Assembly (NCBI GenBank): GCA_029945945.1
Contig: JAQSDM010000012.1
Span: forward strand, 62,001 to 126,000
Source: Algoriphagus sp.
Lineage (GTDB): Bacteria; Bacteroidota; Bacteroidia; Cytophagales; Cyclobacteriaceae
Length of the DNA stretch: 64,000 bases
Reading direction: 5' to 3'
Under the pieces are notes generated by a model that searched no databases, was not told the origin of the DNA, and saw nothing but the letters and a program-made list of their open reading frames with translations. Positions 33,002 through 42,819 of this stretch are shown piece after piece. Within the stretch, counting starts at the first letter, position 1. Every line of letters begins with the position of its first letter. Position numbers and translations under genes: made by a program.

Positions 33002-35896
33002 TTAAGCCAATTCGGCTTCTTTTGCATATTCTTCGACAGGAATACAGCTACAAACAAGATTTCTGTCTCCGTAAGCAGAATCGATTCTTCTTACACTTGG
33101 CCAGAATTTATTTTCCTTCACATAAGCAATTGGGAAAACAGCTTTTTCTCTGGTATATGGCAGATCCCATTCTCCAGTCAACACCATTGTCGCAGTGTGA
33201 GGAGCATTTTTAAGAACGTTGTTTACTTTATCTGCTTTGCCCTCTTCTACTTCGCGAATCTCCTCACGAATAGAAAGTAGCGCATCACAAAACTTATCCA
33301 GCTCAACCTTAGTCTCAGATTCAGTCGGCTCGATCATCAAAGTTCCGGCTACTGGGAATGAAACTGTTGGCGCGTGGTAACCATAATCCATCAGACGCTT
33401 AGCTATGTCCTCCACTTCTACACCAAACTCTTTGAAAGCTCGGCAATCCACGATCATCTCGTGCGCTGCGCGACCTTGTGAACCAGTATAAAGGATCGGA
33501 TAATGTCCATTCAGTCTTTCTTTAATATAGTTGGCATTCAAGATTGCCATTTTAGTAGCATTCGTCAAGCCATCTCCTCCCATCATTGCGATGTAAGCAT
33601 AGGATATTGGAAGAATGCTGGCACTTCCATAAGGGGCAGCAGAAATTGAAGAAACGGCATGCTCACCACCAGTTTTCACAAGTGGGTTTCCCGGAAGGAA
33701 GGGAGATAAATGACTTGCTACACAAATCGGTCCCATACCTGGTCCACCACCTCCGTGAGGAATACAGAAAGTCTTGTGCAAGTTCAAGTGACATACGTCA
33801 GCCCCGATTCTGCCAGGACTGGTCAATCCAACCTGGGCATTCATATTGGCTCCATCCATATATACTTGTCCGCCATATTGGTGAATGACAGCGCAAATTT
33901 CCTGAATAGCTTCCTCGAAAACTCCGTGGGTCGATGGATATGTTACCATCAGGCAAGCCAAATCCTGAGCATGCTCGGCAGCTTTTGTCTTTAGATCTTC
34001 AATATCGATATTTCCTTTTTCGTCACACATTACCAGGACGACTTTCATTCCTGCCATCACAGCAGATGCTGGGTTGGTACCGTGCGCTGAAGTCGGGATC
34101 AGGGCAATGTTTCGATGAGTATCGCCATTATTCAGATGATAGCCTCTGATGACCATCAAGCCCGCAAATTCTCCCTGAGCACCTGAGTTTGGCTGCAAAG
34201 ATGTATCTGCAAAACCAGTAATCTCAGTCAGCCAGGTTCTCAGATTCTGGAAAAGCTCCTGATATCCTAAAGTCTGGTCAATCGGGGCAAATGGATGCAT
34301 CTGACCAAACTCAGGCCACGTCACCGGAATCATCTCAGCCGTTGCATTCAACTTCATGGTACATGAGCCCAATGAAATCATGGAGTGAACCAAAGAAAGA
34401 TCTTTTGACTCAAGGCGCTTGATATAGCGAAGCATCTCGTGCTCGCTATGATAAATATTGAAAACAGGATGTGTCAGGTATTCTGAAGTCCTCAATAGAG
34501 AGGCAGGCAATTCAAGTGAAAGCGAATCTGCCATTCCTGAAATGTCAAGTGCTTGACTTCCTTTTGCTTTCGCAAATACATTCACAACCTCTTGAGTATC
34601 TGAAAGTGTTTTTACCTCATCAAATGTGATGAACAATCCATCAGATTCATATCTGAAGTTGAGTTCAGAAGCAAGTGCCAGCTGATTCACTTTTTTCAAA
34701 GTCTCAGCATCCAAACTAACTTTCACCGTATCGAAATACTGCTGAGAGGAAATTGTATATCCAAGTTGAGAAAGTGCTTTCGCTGTCAACTTAGCCAATC
34801 CATGAGTTCTCAACGCGATATTTTTCAACCCTTGAGGACCGTGGTAAACCGCATAGAAACTTGACATTACTGCCAAAAGAACCTGAGCTGTACAGATGTT
34901 TGAAGTTGCCTTTTCACGTTTGATATGCTGCTCGCGAGTTTGCAAAGCCATTCTGTATGCTTTGTTTCCAGCTCTATCTATAGAAACCCCAATGATTCTA
35001 CCTGGGATTTGTCTTTTATAATCTTCTTTTGTTGCAAAAAACGCAGAATGTGGTCCGCCATAGCCCATCGGAACTCCGAATCGCTGTGCAGAACCTACCA
35101 CTACATCAGCGCCCATTTCACCCGGAGGCGTCAATAGCGTCAATGCAAGCAAATCAGCAGCAAAGGCTGTCGTAACTTTGTTTTCTTTTGCAGTAGCTAC
35201 AATCGAAGAGTAATCTCTCACTGCTCCGTCTGCATCCGGGTATTGGAATAGAACTCCGTAAAGGTTTTCATCCGTCAAATCCAAAGAATCAATCGGACCT
35301 GAAACCAGCTCAATTCCGATCGGTTCAGCTCTTGTCAAAAGAACCGCCTTGGTTTGAGGGAATACTTTTTCGTCAACAAAAAACTTGGTCGCATTTTTTT
35401 TCTCTTTTGGCTTCGCCGCAAAAAGCATCGTCATCGCTTCCGCTGCAGCAGTTCCTTCGTCCAGCAGGGAAGCATTTGCTAGCTCCATTCCTGTCAAATC
35501 CATCACTACAGTTTGGAAGTTGATCAATGCTTCCAGTCTTCCCTGAGCGATTTCTGCCTGATAAGGAGTGTAAGCCGTGTACCATCCGGGATTCTCCAAG
35601 ACATTTCGCAAAACAACACCCGGCACGATCGTGTCGTAATAACCTGTTCCAATGAAAGATTTGAAAACTTTGTTTTTGGAAGCAAGAGTCTTGAATTCTT
35701 TCAAAAATTCAGATTCCAGTTTTGCAGCCGGCAAGTTCAGAGGACGTTCCAGCTGTATTGCTTTTGGCACTGTTTGGTTGATCAACTCCTCCAGGGATGA
35801 GGCTCCGATTTTGTCCAACATCTCTGCGATTTCCGCCTCGGTCGGGCCATTGTGTCTGCTCTCAAATTTGACAGCATTAGAAAGATTTATCTGCAT
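33002..35896 (-). CDS. gcvP: glycine dehydrogenase (decarboxylating), P-protein
   Basis: GcvP is the PLP enzyme of the glycine cleavage system; it decarboxylates glycine and passes the aminomethyl group to lipoyl-GcvH. The 964-residue product is the full homodimeric form with both halves. The N terminus has [17 protein letters not shown]; the PLP lysine is in [15 protein letters not shown] in the second half; GSCTMKLNA and [10 protein letters not shown] are further signatures. No gcvT or gcvH is adjacent. A -7 box lies 59 bases upstream of the start. Confidence 0.97.
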   Translation of the reverse strand: MQINLSNAVKFESRHNGPTEAEIAEMLDKIGASSLEELINQTVPKAIQLERPLNLPAAKLESEFLKEFKTLASKNKVFKSFIGTGYYDTIVPGVVLRNVLENPGWYTAYTPYQAEIAQGRLEALINFQTVVMDLTGMELANASLLDEGTAAAEAMTMLFAAKPKEKKNATKFFVDEKVFPQTKAVLLTRAEPIGIELVSGPIDSLDLTDENLYGVLFQYPDADGAVRDYSSIVATAKENKVTTAFAADLLALTLLTPPGEMGADVVVGSAQRFGVPMGYGGPHSAFFATKEDYKRQIPGRIIGVSIDRAGNKAYRMALQTREQHIKREKATSNICTAQVLLAVMSSFYAVYHGPQGLKNIALRTHGLAKLTAKALSQLGYTISSQQYFDTVKVSLDAETLKKVNQLALASELNFRYESDGLFITFDEVKTLSDTQEVVNVFAKAKGSQALDISGMADSLSLELPASLLRTSEYLTHPVFNIYHSEHEMLRYIKRLESKDLSLVHSMISLGSCTMKLNATAEMIPVTWPEFGQMHPFAPIDQTLGYQELFQNLRTWLTEITGFADTSLQPNSGAQGEFAGLMVIRGYHLNNGDTHRNIALIPTSAHGTNPASAVMAGMKVVLVMCDEKGNIDIEDLKTKAAEHAQDLACLMVTYPSTHGVFEEAIQEICAVIHQYGGQVYMDGANMNAQVGLTSPGRIGADVCHLNLHKTFCIPHGGGGPGMGPICVASHLSPFLPGNPLVKTGGEHAVSSISAAPYGSASILPISYAYIAMMGGDGLTNATKMAILNANYIKERLNGHYPILYTGSQGRAAHEMIVDCRAFKEFGVEVEDIAKRLMDYGYHAPTVSFPVAGTLMIEPTESETKVELDKFCDALLSIREEIREVEEGKADKVNNVLKNAPHTATMVLTGEWDLPYTREKAVFPIAYVKENKFWPSVRRIDSAYGDRNLVCSCIPVEEYAKEAELA

Positions 35897-35955
35897 AAAG
35901 AACTCTAAGGAAGTATGAACTATTTGGGTAAGAAATCGACCTGATTTTACGGCTG

Positions 35956-35963
35956 CAAAGTTA
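35956..35963 (-). promoter_or_regulatory. -7 promoter box of gcvP
   Basis: TAACTTTG on the minus strand is an exact TAnnTTTG match, 59 bases before the gcvP ATG. The nearest TTG is 27 bases further, which is longer than usual. Confidence 0.45.
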
Positions 35964-36087
35964 CTGTTTCTTGAAGGATAAAGCTTTTGGCAAGTCCAAT
36001 AATTTCCCTGATAACAATTGATATTTACAAACGGTTTATAGGTGGGTTAAAAATTTATCTAGTTTAGGGTCCCAAATAAAAAATGAT

Positions 36088-37584
36088 ATGAAAAAAGGTT
36101 TGTTCTTAACCGGAGCTTTGGCAATTGGCTTGACAATGCCATTGCTCGCTCAAAATTCCCCTCAAGTAAAATACGCGACTACTATCACCGCCGATGATCT
36201 CAAAACGCATCTGACCTATTTGGCTTCGGATGAGCTTCAGGGAAGAGATACCGGGACTGAAGGCGGAAAAAAAGCCGGCAACTATTTAGCAGATTTCTAC
36301 AAGAACATTGGTCTCACCGGCCCGGTGAATGGAGGATATTTCCAGCAATTCAACCTTGTTTCTGTTTCTTACAGCAAAGTAACTCTGCAGGTGGGGAAAA
36401 AGAAATTGGTGGAAAACACCGATTTCATCTTTACGGGTGACGCAGATATGAAGAAAATTGCGAAGACTGATTTGGTATTCCTGGGTCTGGTTACCGATGA
36501 AAATCTTGCGAAAGTTGACGTGAAAGGCAAGCTCGTTGGAATCTGGGCAGTTGGCTCAAGAAACAACGATTTGGTGGACAAAGTAATGAATGCCGGAGCA
36601 GCCGGAATCGTGCAAGTAACCATGGAAGGTCAGTCAAACTTTGATCGAGTAGCCAATCGCTACAAGTCAAATGCAGGAAAAGGTCGTCTTGGCTTTGAAA
36701 AACCAACCACCCAAAAACCGGTATTCATGGTGAGCTCTGATAAAATGGGTGAACTTTTCGGTACTCCTGTTGAGACGTTGAAAGAAGCTGCCAAAAGCAC
36801 TCCTGAAACCATCAAAGCTCAGAAGGCAAGCTATCAGATCGTAAAATCAAATAAAGTCGTCCCAACAGAAAACGTAATGGGATTCCTCGAAGGAACCGAT
36901 AAGAAGGAAGAAGTCTTGGTAATCTCTTCACACTATGATCACGTGGGTGTGGATGGAAAAGGCGATGTATTCAACGGAGCAGATGACGATGGATCCGGAA
37001 CTGTCTCTGTCATGGAGATTGCCGAAGCTTTTGCAATGGCTGCTAAAGACGGCATGAAACCAAGAAGAAGTATCCTTTTCCTCAATGTAACTGGCGAAGA
37101 AAAAGGACTTCTAGGATCTGAGTACTATTCTGAGCATCCGATTTTCCCTTTGGCCAATACCGTGAATAACATCAATATTGACATGGTAGGCCGTATCGAT
37201 TACGAATATCAGAAGGCTGAAAACAAGGATTATATCTATGTAATCGGCTCGGAGATGCTTTCTACTCAACTGAAGAAAATCAACGAATACAACAACATCA
37301 CCTATACTGACCTGATCCTGGACTATCGCTATGATGCAGAAGATGATCCAAACAGATTCTATTACCGATCAGATCACTACAACTTTGCGAAGCATAATAT
37401 CCCAGTACTCTTCTTCTTCAATGGAGTACATGATGACTACCATCAGGTGACTGACACGGTGGACAAAATCGAGTTTCCACTGATGACAAAAAGAGCTCAA
37501 CTGATATTCTATACAGCTTGGGACCTGGCCAACAGAGATAAGAGAACTCCTGTGGACGGAACAAATACACGGACACAACGATAA
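36088..37584 (+). CDS. secreted M28 family zinc metallopeptidase
   Basis: The 498-residue enzyme has a signal peptide (MKKGLFLTGALAIGLTMPLLAQ). An inserted PA domain lies around residues 100-230. The M28 catalytic site follows in order: SSHYDHVG (His, Asp), FNGADDDGSGT (bridging Asp), TGEEKGLLGS (catalytic and zinc Glu), NIDMVGRID (Asp) and RSDHYNF (late His). It probably acts as an aminopeptidase in the periplasm or outside the cell. LASDELQGRDTGTEG is a typical start of these Bacteroidota proteins. It converges on the DEAD-box helicase gene. Confidence 0.92.
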   Translation: MKKGLFLTGALAIGLTMPLLAQNSPQVKYATTITADDLKTHLTYLASDELQGRDTGTEGGKKAGNYLADFYKNIGLTGPVNGGYFQQFNLVSVSYSKVTLQVGKKKLVENTDFIFTGDADMKKIAKTDLVFLGLVTDENLAKVDVKGKLVGIWAVGSRNNDLVDKVMNAGAAGIVQVTMEGQSNFDRVANRYKSNAGKGRLGFEKPTTQKPVFMVSSDKMGELFGTPVETLKEAAKSTPETIKAQKASYQIVKSNKVVPTENVMGFLEGTDKKEEVLVISSHYDHVGVDGKGDVFNGADDDGSGTVSVMEIAEAFAMAAKDGMKPRRSILFLNVTGEEKGLLGSEYYSEHPIFPLANTVNNINIDMVGRIDYEYQKAENKDYIYVIGSEMLSTQLKKINEYNNITYTDLILDYRYDAEDDPNRFYYRSDHYNFAKHNIPVLFFFNGVHDDYHQVTDTVDKIEFPLMTKRAQLIFYTAWDLANRDKRTPVDGTNTRTQR

Positions 37585-37585
37585 T

Positions 37586-37620
37586 AAAAAAGGATCCCGA
37601 AAAAATCGGGATCCTTTTTT
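37586..37620. terminator. bidirectional terminator, 15-bp perfect stem
   Basis: AAAAAAGGATCCCGA (37586-37600) pairs with TCGGGATCCTTTTTT (37606-37620), between the converging M28 peptidase and helicase genes. Confidence 0.92.
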
Positions 37621-37635
37621 ATTTCTTGTCAGATT

Positions 37636-39009
37636 TTAAGTATCACCTTTCTTCTTCCACTTCGCCTTGGTCTTCATCTGATTTCGATTTCGCTTGGCTT
37701 TGGAGTTTTTGTTGCCTCGTTTTTTCTCTTCCTTCGGCTTGTTTGGATTAACAGTTGGTGGTCCCTTTTTCTCATGGAAGGCTCCTTTGTATTCCGGGTT
37801 ATCTCGCTGTCGGAGCTTATCAAGTTCCCGATCGTAGCCTTGCTTCTCATCAAAAGGAGTAGCAGGAACATCTACTTCGACTGGAATCTCCGCCACATCC
37901 ACTTTCATTCGGATGATTGTTTCGATTTTGTCGAAATGGTAGGTTTCAGCTGGATTCACAAACGTGATCGCTTTGCCCTCATTCTCTGCTCTGCCTGTTC
38001 TACCGATCCTGTGCACATAATCTTCATAGATCAACGGCACGTCGAAGTTGAACACGTGAGAAACCATCGTCACATCCAATCCCCTTGAGGCTACATCTGT
38101 GGCAACAAGAACTCTCACTTCTCCACCTTTGAAATCCTCCATCGAGTTAATCCGGGTATTTTGACCTTTATTGGCGTGAATAACCCTGATTTCCCCAAAA
38201 TGTCTTTTGTCTAAATAGTGGAATACTTCCTCGGCATTTTTGCGGGAACGGGTAAAAATTATTGCCCGCTTTACTTCTTCATTTTGGAGAAGATAGCCAA
38301 GCAGATTGATCTTAGTTTTAATATTTGGAACCAAATACTGAATCTGTGCAATCGTTTCGGCTGTCGTCGCCTGAGGTGTTACTTCCACTCTCTCCGGAAA
38401 TTCAAGAAATTCAGCAGCAAGTCTTTCGATCCTTCCTCCAAAAGTGGCTGAGAAAAGCAGGTTTTGTCTTTTCACCGGAATCACTTCCAAAATCGACCGG
38501 ATCTGGGGCATAAAGCCCATATCCATCATTTTGTCTGCCTCGTCCAAGACCATAGTTTTGATCTCTTTCGTGTAAATCAAACTCTTTTTATAGAGATCCA
38601 GAAACCTCCCCGGTGTTGAAATGATAATGTCCACTCCGGCTGCGATTGCTTCGATTTGTGGTTTTGGCCCCAATCCTCCATACAAACTCAAGATTCTCAA
38701 GTCCGTATTTTCAGCTAATTGACGTGTCACTTCCTCGATTTGCATGACGAGTTCACGGGTCGGCGCGAGTATTAAAGCCTTTGGGTGTTGGCCTTGAGCA
38801 TATTTTACTTTCATCAAAACCGGCAATACATAGGCAGCGGTTTTTCCGGTTCCTGTTTGAGCAATCCCCAAAACGTCATGACCGGCAAGTGCGAGCGGAA
38901 TAGCTTTCTCCTGAATCGGAGTTGGCTGGGTATATCCCGCAGCTGTGATTGCGTCTAAAAGCTGGCGGTTTAGCTTAAATGCTTCAAAACCTAAGGCCTC
39001 ATTGCTCAT
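37636..39009 (-). CDS. DEAD-box RNA helicase (RhlE-like)
   Basis: This ATP-dependent RNA helicase of 457 residues has a complete motif set: Q motif PTPIQEKAIP, motif I AQTGTGKT, Ia APTRELVMQ, Ib TPGRFLDL, motif II DEAD in VLDEADKMMD, motif III SAT, IV AIIFTRSRKNAEE, V ATDVASRGLDV and VI HRIGRTGR. The last 60 residues are rich in Lys, Arg and Asn (KPKEEKKRGNKNSKAKRNRN), an RNA-binding tail like those of RhlE proteins. It probably helps ribosome assembly or RNA turnover. It is divergent from the dihydroorotase gene with only 47 bases between. Confidence 0.93.
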   Translation of the reverse strand: MSNEALGFEAFKLNRQLLDAITAAGYTQPTPIQEKAIPLALAGHDVLGIAQTGTGKTAAYVLPVLMKVKYAQGQHPKALILAPTRELVMQIEEVTRQLAENTDLRILSLYGGLGPKPQIEAIAAGVDIIISTPGRFLDLYKKSLIYTKEIKTMVLDEADKMMDMGFMPQIRSILEVIPVKRQNLLFSATFGGRIERLAAEFLEFPERVEVTPQATTAETIAQIQYLVPNIKTKINLLGYLLQNEEVKRAIIFTRSRKNAEEVFHYLDKRHFGEIRVIHANKGQNTRINSMEDFKGGEVRVLVATDVASRGLDVTMVSHVFNFDVPLIYEDYVHRIGRTGRAENEGKAITFVNPAETYHFDKIETIIRMKVDVAEIPVEVDVPATPFDEKQGYDRELDKLRQRDNPEYKGAFHEKKGPPTVNPNKPKEEKKRGNKNSKAKRNRNQMKTKAKWKKKGDT

Positions 39010-39056
39010 GATTCGTTAATTTTAAGGGAAAATTTGAAAGTAAAACTCCAATAGAG

Positions 39057-40400
39057 ATGAAAAGTATTCTGATCACCGGTGCAAATATAGTCAATGAAGG
39101 GCGGATTAGCCCGGGAGACGTTCTGGTTAAGGATGGCATGATTGCTAAACTGGGTTCCGACCTGAGTTCTGAAATTGCTGATATCCACATCAAAGCAAAT
39201 GGTAAATACCTTTTCCCTGGATTAATCGATGATCAGGTTCACTTCAGAGAGCCGGGACTGACTCACAAGGGTGAAATTTATACCGAGTCAAAAGCCGGAG
39301 TTGCGGGTGGTACCACTACATACATGGAAATGCCCAATACAGTTCCACAATCCACTACAATTGAGCTTTTGGAAGAAAAATATTCACGTGCCTCCAAAGT
39401 ATCTCTTGCCAATTATTCCTTCTTCTTTGGCGCAACGAACGACAATCTGGCAGAAATTCTGAAGGTAAATCCAAAAACGATTTGCGGGGTAAAAATATTT
39501 CAGGGCTCCTCCACAGGAAATATGCTGGTGGATAATCCCGAGGTTTTGGAGAAAATCTTCAGCCAATGCAAAACCATCATTGCAATCCACAGCGAAAATG
39601 ATAACATCATCAAAGCAAATCTGGAACCCTTCAAAGCAATCTATGGCGAAGATATCCCGGTCAAATTTCATCCAAAAATAAGATCCGAGGAAGCTTGCTA
39701 TGATGCGTCCAGCAGGGCTGTAGCTTTAGCCAAAAAGCACGGGACAAGACTTCACATTCTCCATATCAGCACTGCAAAGGAATTGGAGTTGTTTGATAAT
39801 ACCATTCCACTGGAAAAGAAGAAGATCACTGCTGAAGCTTGCATCCACCATATGTGGTTTTCAGAAGAAGACTATGAAACAAAAGGCAACCTAATCAAAT
39901 GGAATCCGGCGATTAAAACGGCAAATGATCGGGAACAGATTTTCAAGGCTGTTTTGGATGGTCGGATTGATGTGGTCGCAACTGATCACGCTCCGCATAC
40001 CCTGGAAGAAAAAGCTCAATCCTATTTAAAAGCACCATCAGGGGGCCCATTGAATCAACATAGCCTGGTAGCGATGCTGGATTTTTACCATCAGGGAAAA
40101 ATCAGCTTGGAAATGATTGCCCAAAAGATGTGTCACAACGTTGCCATTCTGTTCGAAATCGAAAAGAGGGGGTTTATTCGGGAAGGATATTATGCAGATT
40201 TGACATTGGTGGACTTAGATTCACCCTGGACTGTGGCCAAAGAGAATATTATTGCAAAATGCGGCTGGTCTCCCTTTGAGGGCCATACTTTCCAATCAAG
40301 TGTCACACATACAATCGTTTCCGGACATTTGGCGTACGAAGAGGGAATATTTCACGAAGAAAAAACAGGAGAAAGAATCACTTTTTTAAGAAATAATTAA
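39057..40400 (+). CDS. pyrC: dihydroorotase
   Basis: The enzyme closes carbamoyl-aspartate to dihydroorotate in pyrimidine synthesis. The 447-residue amidohydrolase has PGLIDDQVHFREPGLTHKGE, with the metal histidines and the substrate arginine, the presumed carboxylated lysine in CGVKIFQGSST, and further ligands in IAIHSEND, LHILHISTAKE and DVVATDHAPHT. GGPLNQHSLVAMLDF and NVAILFEIEKRGFIREGYYADL are also typical. Dihydroorotase is preferred over allantoinase or hydantoinase because of the REPG motif, though relatives exist. Confidence 0.88.
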   Translation: MKSILITGANIVNEGRISPGDVLVKDGMIAKLGSDLSSEIADIHIKANGKYLFPGLIDDQVHFREPGLTHKGEIYTESKAGVAGGTTTYMEMPNTVPQSTTIELLEEKYSRASKVSLANYSFFFGATNDNLAEILKVNPKTICGVKIFQGSSTGNMLVDNPEVLEKIFSQCKTIIAIHSENDNIIKANLEPFKAIYGEDIPVKFHPKIRSEEACYDASSRAVALAKKHGTRLHILHISTAKELELFDNTIPLEKKKITAEACIHHMWFSEEDYETKGNLIKWNPAIKTANDREQIFKAVLDGRIDVVATDHAPHTLEEKAQSYLKAPSGGPLNQHSLVAMLDFYHQGKISLEMIAQKMCHNVAILFEIEKRGFIREGYYADLTLVDLDSPWTVAKENIIAKCGWSPFEGHTFQSSVTHTIVSGHLAYEEGIFHEEKTGERITFLRNN

Positions 40401-40408
40401 AACCTGCC

Positions 40409-40439
40409 TTGCGCTAAGTAGACTAAATTATTACTTTTG
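40409..40439 (+). promoter_or_regulatory. promoter of tRNA-His
   Basis: TTG (40409-40411), a 20-base spacer and TACTTTTG (40432-40439) fit the Bacteroidota promoter pattern. The tRNA begins 39 bases later. Confidence 0.6.
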
Positions 40440-40477
40440 CAGACCATTTGAGAATTTTACTCCCAGATGGTCCACAC

Positions 40478-40552
40478 GGTGATTGTAGCTCAGCTGGTTA
40501 GAGCGCTGGTTTGTGGATCCAGAGGTCGCCGGTTCGAACCCGGTCTTTCACC
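40478..40552 (+). tRNA. tRNA-His (GTG anticodon)
   Basis: The cloverleaf reads G-1 at 40478, acceptor GTGATTG, D stem GCTC/GAGC, anticodon loop TTGTGGA with GTG at 40513-40515, T loop TTCGAAC, and acceptor 3' strand CTTTCAC with discriminator C at 40552. The encoded extra 5' G facing the C discriminator is a hallmark of tRNA-His. Pairs 5-68 and 6-67 in the acceptor stem, and 31-39 in the anticodon stem, would be T-T mismatches. A full CCA end is not encoded. Confidence 0.93.
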
Positions 40553-40553
40553 C

Positions 40554-40580
40554 AAAACCCCTCAAATTGAGGGGTTTTTT
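40554..40580 (+). terminator. terminator of tRNA-His
   Basis: AAAACCCCTCA (40554-40564) pairs with TGAGGGGTTTT (40568-40578), followed by more T residues. Confidence 0.9.
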
Positions 40581-40643
40581 CTATTAAATGGGGAACTATT
40601 GGCACAGCATTTGACAAATTGAGCATACCTAAACCAACTTGAG

Positions 40644-40784
40644 ATGTTTACTTTATTCAAATCTTCTCCGAAATTCCCAGTGTTGAAGCCTGTTAACATT
40701 GGAATGGCAAAAAGCTACCTGATCAAATTTGAGGAATCACTCAAAATCTTTGAGGAAATCCAAAAAGAGGCACTTCATTCTTAA
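40644..40784 (+). CDS. possible 46-residue protein, unknown
   Basis: An ATG at 40644 opens a 46-codon frame ending in TAA at 40782. The product begins MFTLFKSSPKFPVLKPVNIG and ends in a helix-like, charged stretch (FEESLKIFEEIQKEALHS). It fills most of a 314-base gap between the tRNA-His terminator and the debranching enzyme gene. Nothing about it is recognised, and no promoter box of the local type precedes it. It is either a small real gene or a chance frame. Confidence 0.3.
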   Translation: MFTLFKSSPKFPVLKPVNIGMAKSYLIKFEESLKIFEEIQKEALHS

Positions 40785-40892
40785 GGATTTTCAATTTTTG
40801 CGAAAGGTTATGGAAACGTAACCTTTATTTTTTTGCAATTCATTTTTCTTATCAGTTCAAAACTCTATTTTTAACAGCTTACAATTTTCCCT

Positions 40893-42809
40893 ATGAGTTA
40901 TATTCATTTCGATAAAACCCAACTGATTAACCTCAATTATTCCCTTGATAGGGAAATCATTAGGACTAATCGCTCAGGAACCTATACAAGTACCACGATT
41001 ATTGGCTGCAATACGCGAAAATATCATGGCTTGTTAGTCGTACCTCAGCCTCAAATCGATGCGCAAAACCACGTAATGCTTTCAACTGTCCACGAGACAG
41101 TAATCCAGCATGGTGCAAGTTTTAACCTTGGAATCAGCAAATTTCCCGGAAACTACTCCCCAAGAGGGCATAAGTATCTGGAAGACTTTGATTCCGAACC
41201 GATTCCCAAATTAACCTACCGGGTTGGAGGTGTTTTGCTGCAAAAGGAATTGATTCTGGATACCAACAGGGATCGCCTGATGATCAAATACACGCTACTT
41301 GAGGCTCATTCCCCGACTAAAATCAGGATAGCTCCTTTTCTGGCTTTCAGAGGATATCATGAATTATCAAAGGCAAATACACTTATTAATAAAAAATTTG
41401 AAAAGGTTCCTAACGGAGCTAAGTTCAGGCTTTATGAAGCTTACGATCCATTATATCTTCAGCTAAATAAGAAATGTGAATTCGTGCCCGCTCCGGATTG
41501 GTACTATAACATTGAATATATTCAAGAGCGTGAAAGAGGCTACGATTATCAGGAAGACCTCTATGTTCCCGGATATTTTGAATTTGAAATCAAAAAAGGG
41601 GAATCTGTAATCTTTTCCGCAGGACTTACAGAAGCAGATCCTAAGACGAGACAAGCTGCTTTTGATAAGGAAATCGCCAGAAGAACTCCCCGTAATAATT
41701 TTGAAAACTGCCTTAAAAACTCTGCTGCTCAGTTTATTCGATTGAGAGATGGTGATACAAGGGTAATTGCCGGCTATCCATGGTTTGGATGGTGGGGAAG
41801 AGACACATTTGTGGCGGCACCGGGTCTGACCCTTGCGGTAGGTGAAAACCAGACTTTCCTCGATATCATGGACACCATGTCCAAAGATCTTCACGGTGCA
41901 CTTTTCCCTAATGTGGGAAGCGGAGTGATGACCAATATGAATTCAATTGATGCTCCGCTTTGGTATTTCTGGTCACTTCAACAGTACATATACTTCACGG
42001 GAGATACCAAGACTGTAAAAGATCGGTATTTGGCTAAGCTAAAAGGAATTATTGATGGCTACCGGGCAGGAACGGATTTCAATATTCATGTTCTGGACAA
42101 TGGCCTGGTTTATGGAGGTCAGGAAGGTATAGCTCTTACCTGGATGGACGCAGTAACTTCGGACGGACCTGTGACTCCCCGCACAGGTTGCCCTGTTGAA
42201 ATCCAGGCACTTTGGTACAATGCGCTTTGCTTCTACCATGAGCTGACCGGAGATATGGAAATTGCAACATTTGCTGCAGTGGTTAGAGAATCGTTCGAGC
42301 GGGAGTTTTGGTCTACTGAATATGGCTACCTTGCCGATGTAGTGAACGGTGATGAGATTGATTGGTCAATTCGTCCAAACATGGTTTTTGCCACATCACT
42401 GCCCTATACCATGCTGAGCGAAAACCAGAATGATCTGATTTTGGAAATTGTTAAGTCAAAGCTATTGACTACACGAGGACTCAGATCACTTTCGCCAGAT
42501 GATCCGGGTTACAAAGGGTATTATTTTGGTAATCAAACAAATCGGGATTTAGCGTATCATAACGGAACAGTTTGGGCTTGGCCATTGGGTCATTTTGTGG
42601 AAGGTTACCTAAAGCTTCATGGCAAATCTGCCCTGAACTTTGTCCAGAAAATTATCAAAGGATTTGACGATGTGATGACTCAATATGGCATTGGTACAGT
42701 AGCAGAGATTTACGATGGAGATCCTCCTCATCGTCCCAAGGGTGCAGTTTCGCAAGCTTGGAGCGTAGCAGAGCTTCTCAGAATGATGGACTTGGTCAAA
42801 AGGATATAA
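40893..42809 (+). CDS. glycogen debranching enzyme-like amylo-alpha-1,6-glucosidase (GH133 type)
   Basis: The 638-residue protein has the two-part form of bacterial archaeal-type debranching enzymes: an N-terminal beta-sandwich (IIGCNTRKYHGLLVV) and a C-terminal alpha/alpha toroid. Catalytic-domain signatures are AGYPWFGWWGRDTFVA near residue 295, GSGVMTNMNSIDAPLWY, ALTWMDAV and VTPRTGCPVEIQALWYNAL. It has no signal peptide and should work in the cytoplasm on alpha-1,6 branches. It is first in a three-gene unit with a glycosyltransferase and a GH57 enzyme. Confidence 0.92.
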   Translation: MSYIHFDKTQLINLNYSLDREIIRTNRSGTYTSTTIIGCNTRKYHGLLVVPQPQIDAQNHVMLSTVHETVIQHGASFNLGISKFPGNYSPRGHKYLEDFDSEPIPKLTYRVGGVLLQKELILDTNRDRLMIKYTLLEAHSPTKIRIAPFLAFRGYHELSKANTLINKKFEKVPNGAKFRLYEAYDPLYLQLNKKCEFVPAPDWYYNIEYIQERERGYDYQEDLYVPGYFEFEIKKGESVIFSAGLTEADPKTRQAAFDKEIARRTPRNNFENCLKNSAAQFIRLRDGDTRVIAGYPWFGWWGRDTFVAAPGLTLAVGENQTFLDIMDTMSKDLHGALFPNVGSGVMTNMNSIDAPLWYFWSLQQYIYFTGDTKTVKDRYLAKLKGIIDGYRAGTDFNIHVLDNGLVYGGQEGIALTWMDAVTSDGPVTPRTGCPVEIQALWYNALCFYHELTGDMEIATFAAVVRESFEREFWSTEYGYLADVVNGDEIDWSIRPNMVFATSLPYTMLSENQNDLILEIVKSKLLTTRGLRSLSPDDPGYKGYYFGNQTNRDLAYHNGTVWAWPLGHFVEGYLKLHGKSALNFVQKIIKGFDDVMTQYGIGTVAEIYDGDPPHRPKGAVSQAWSVAELLRMMDLVKRI

Positions 42810-42819
42810 TTTACTTTTT

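Noticed and set aside
41463..41894. 143-codon minus-strand frame opposite the debranching enzyme
   Set aside because: It overlaps the catalytic domain codons of a clear gene and shows no coding features of its own.
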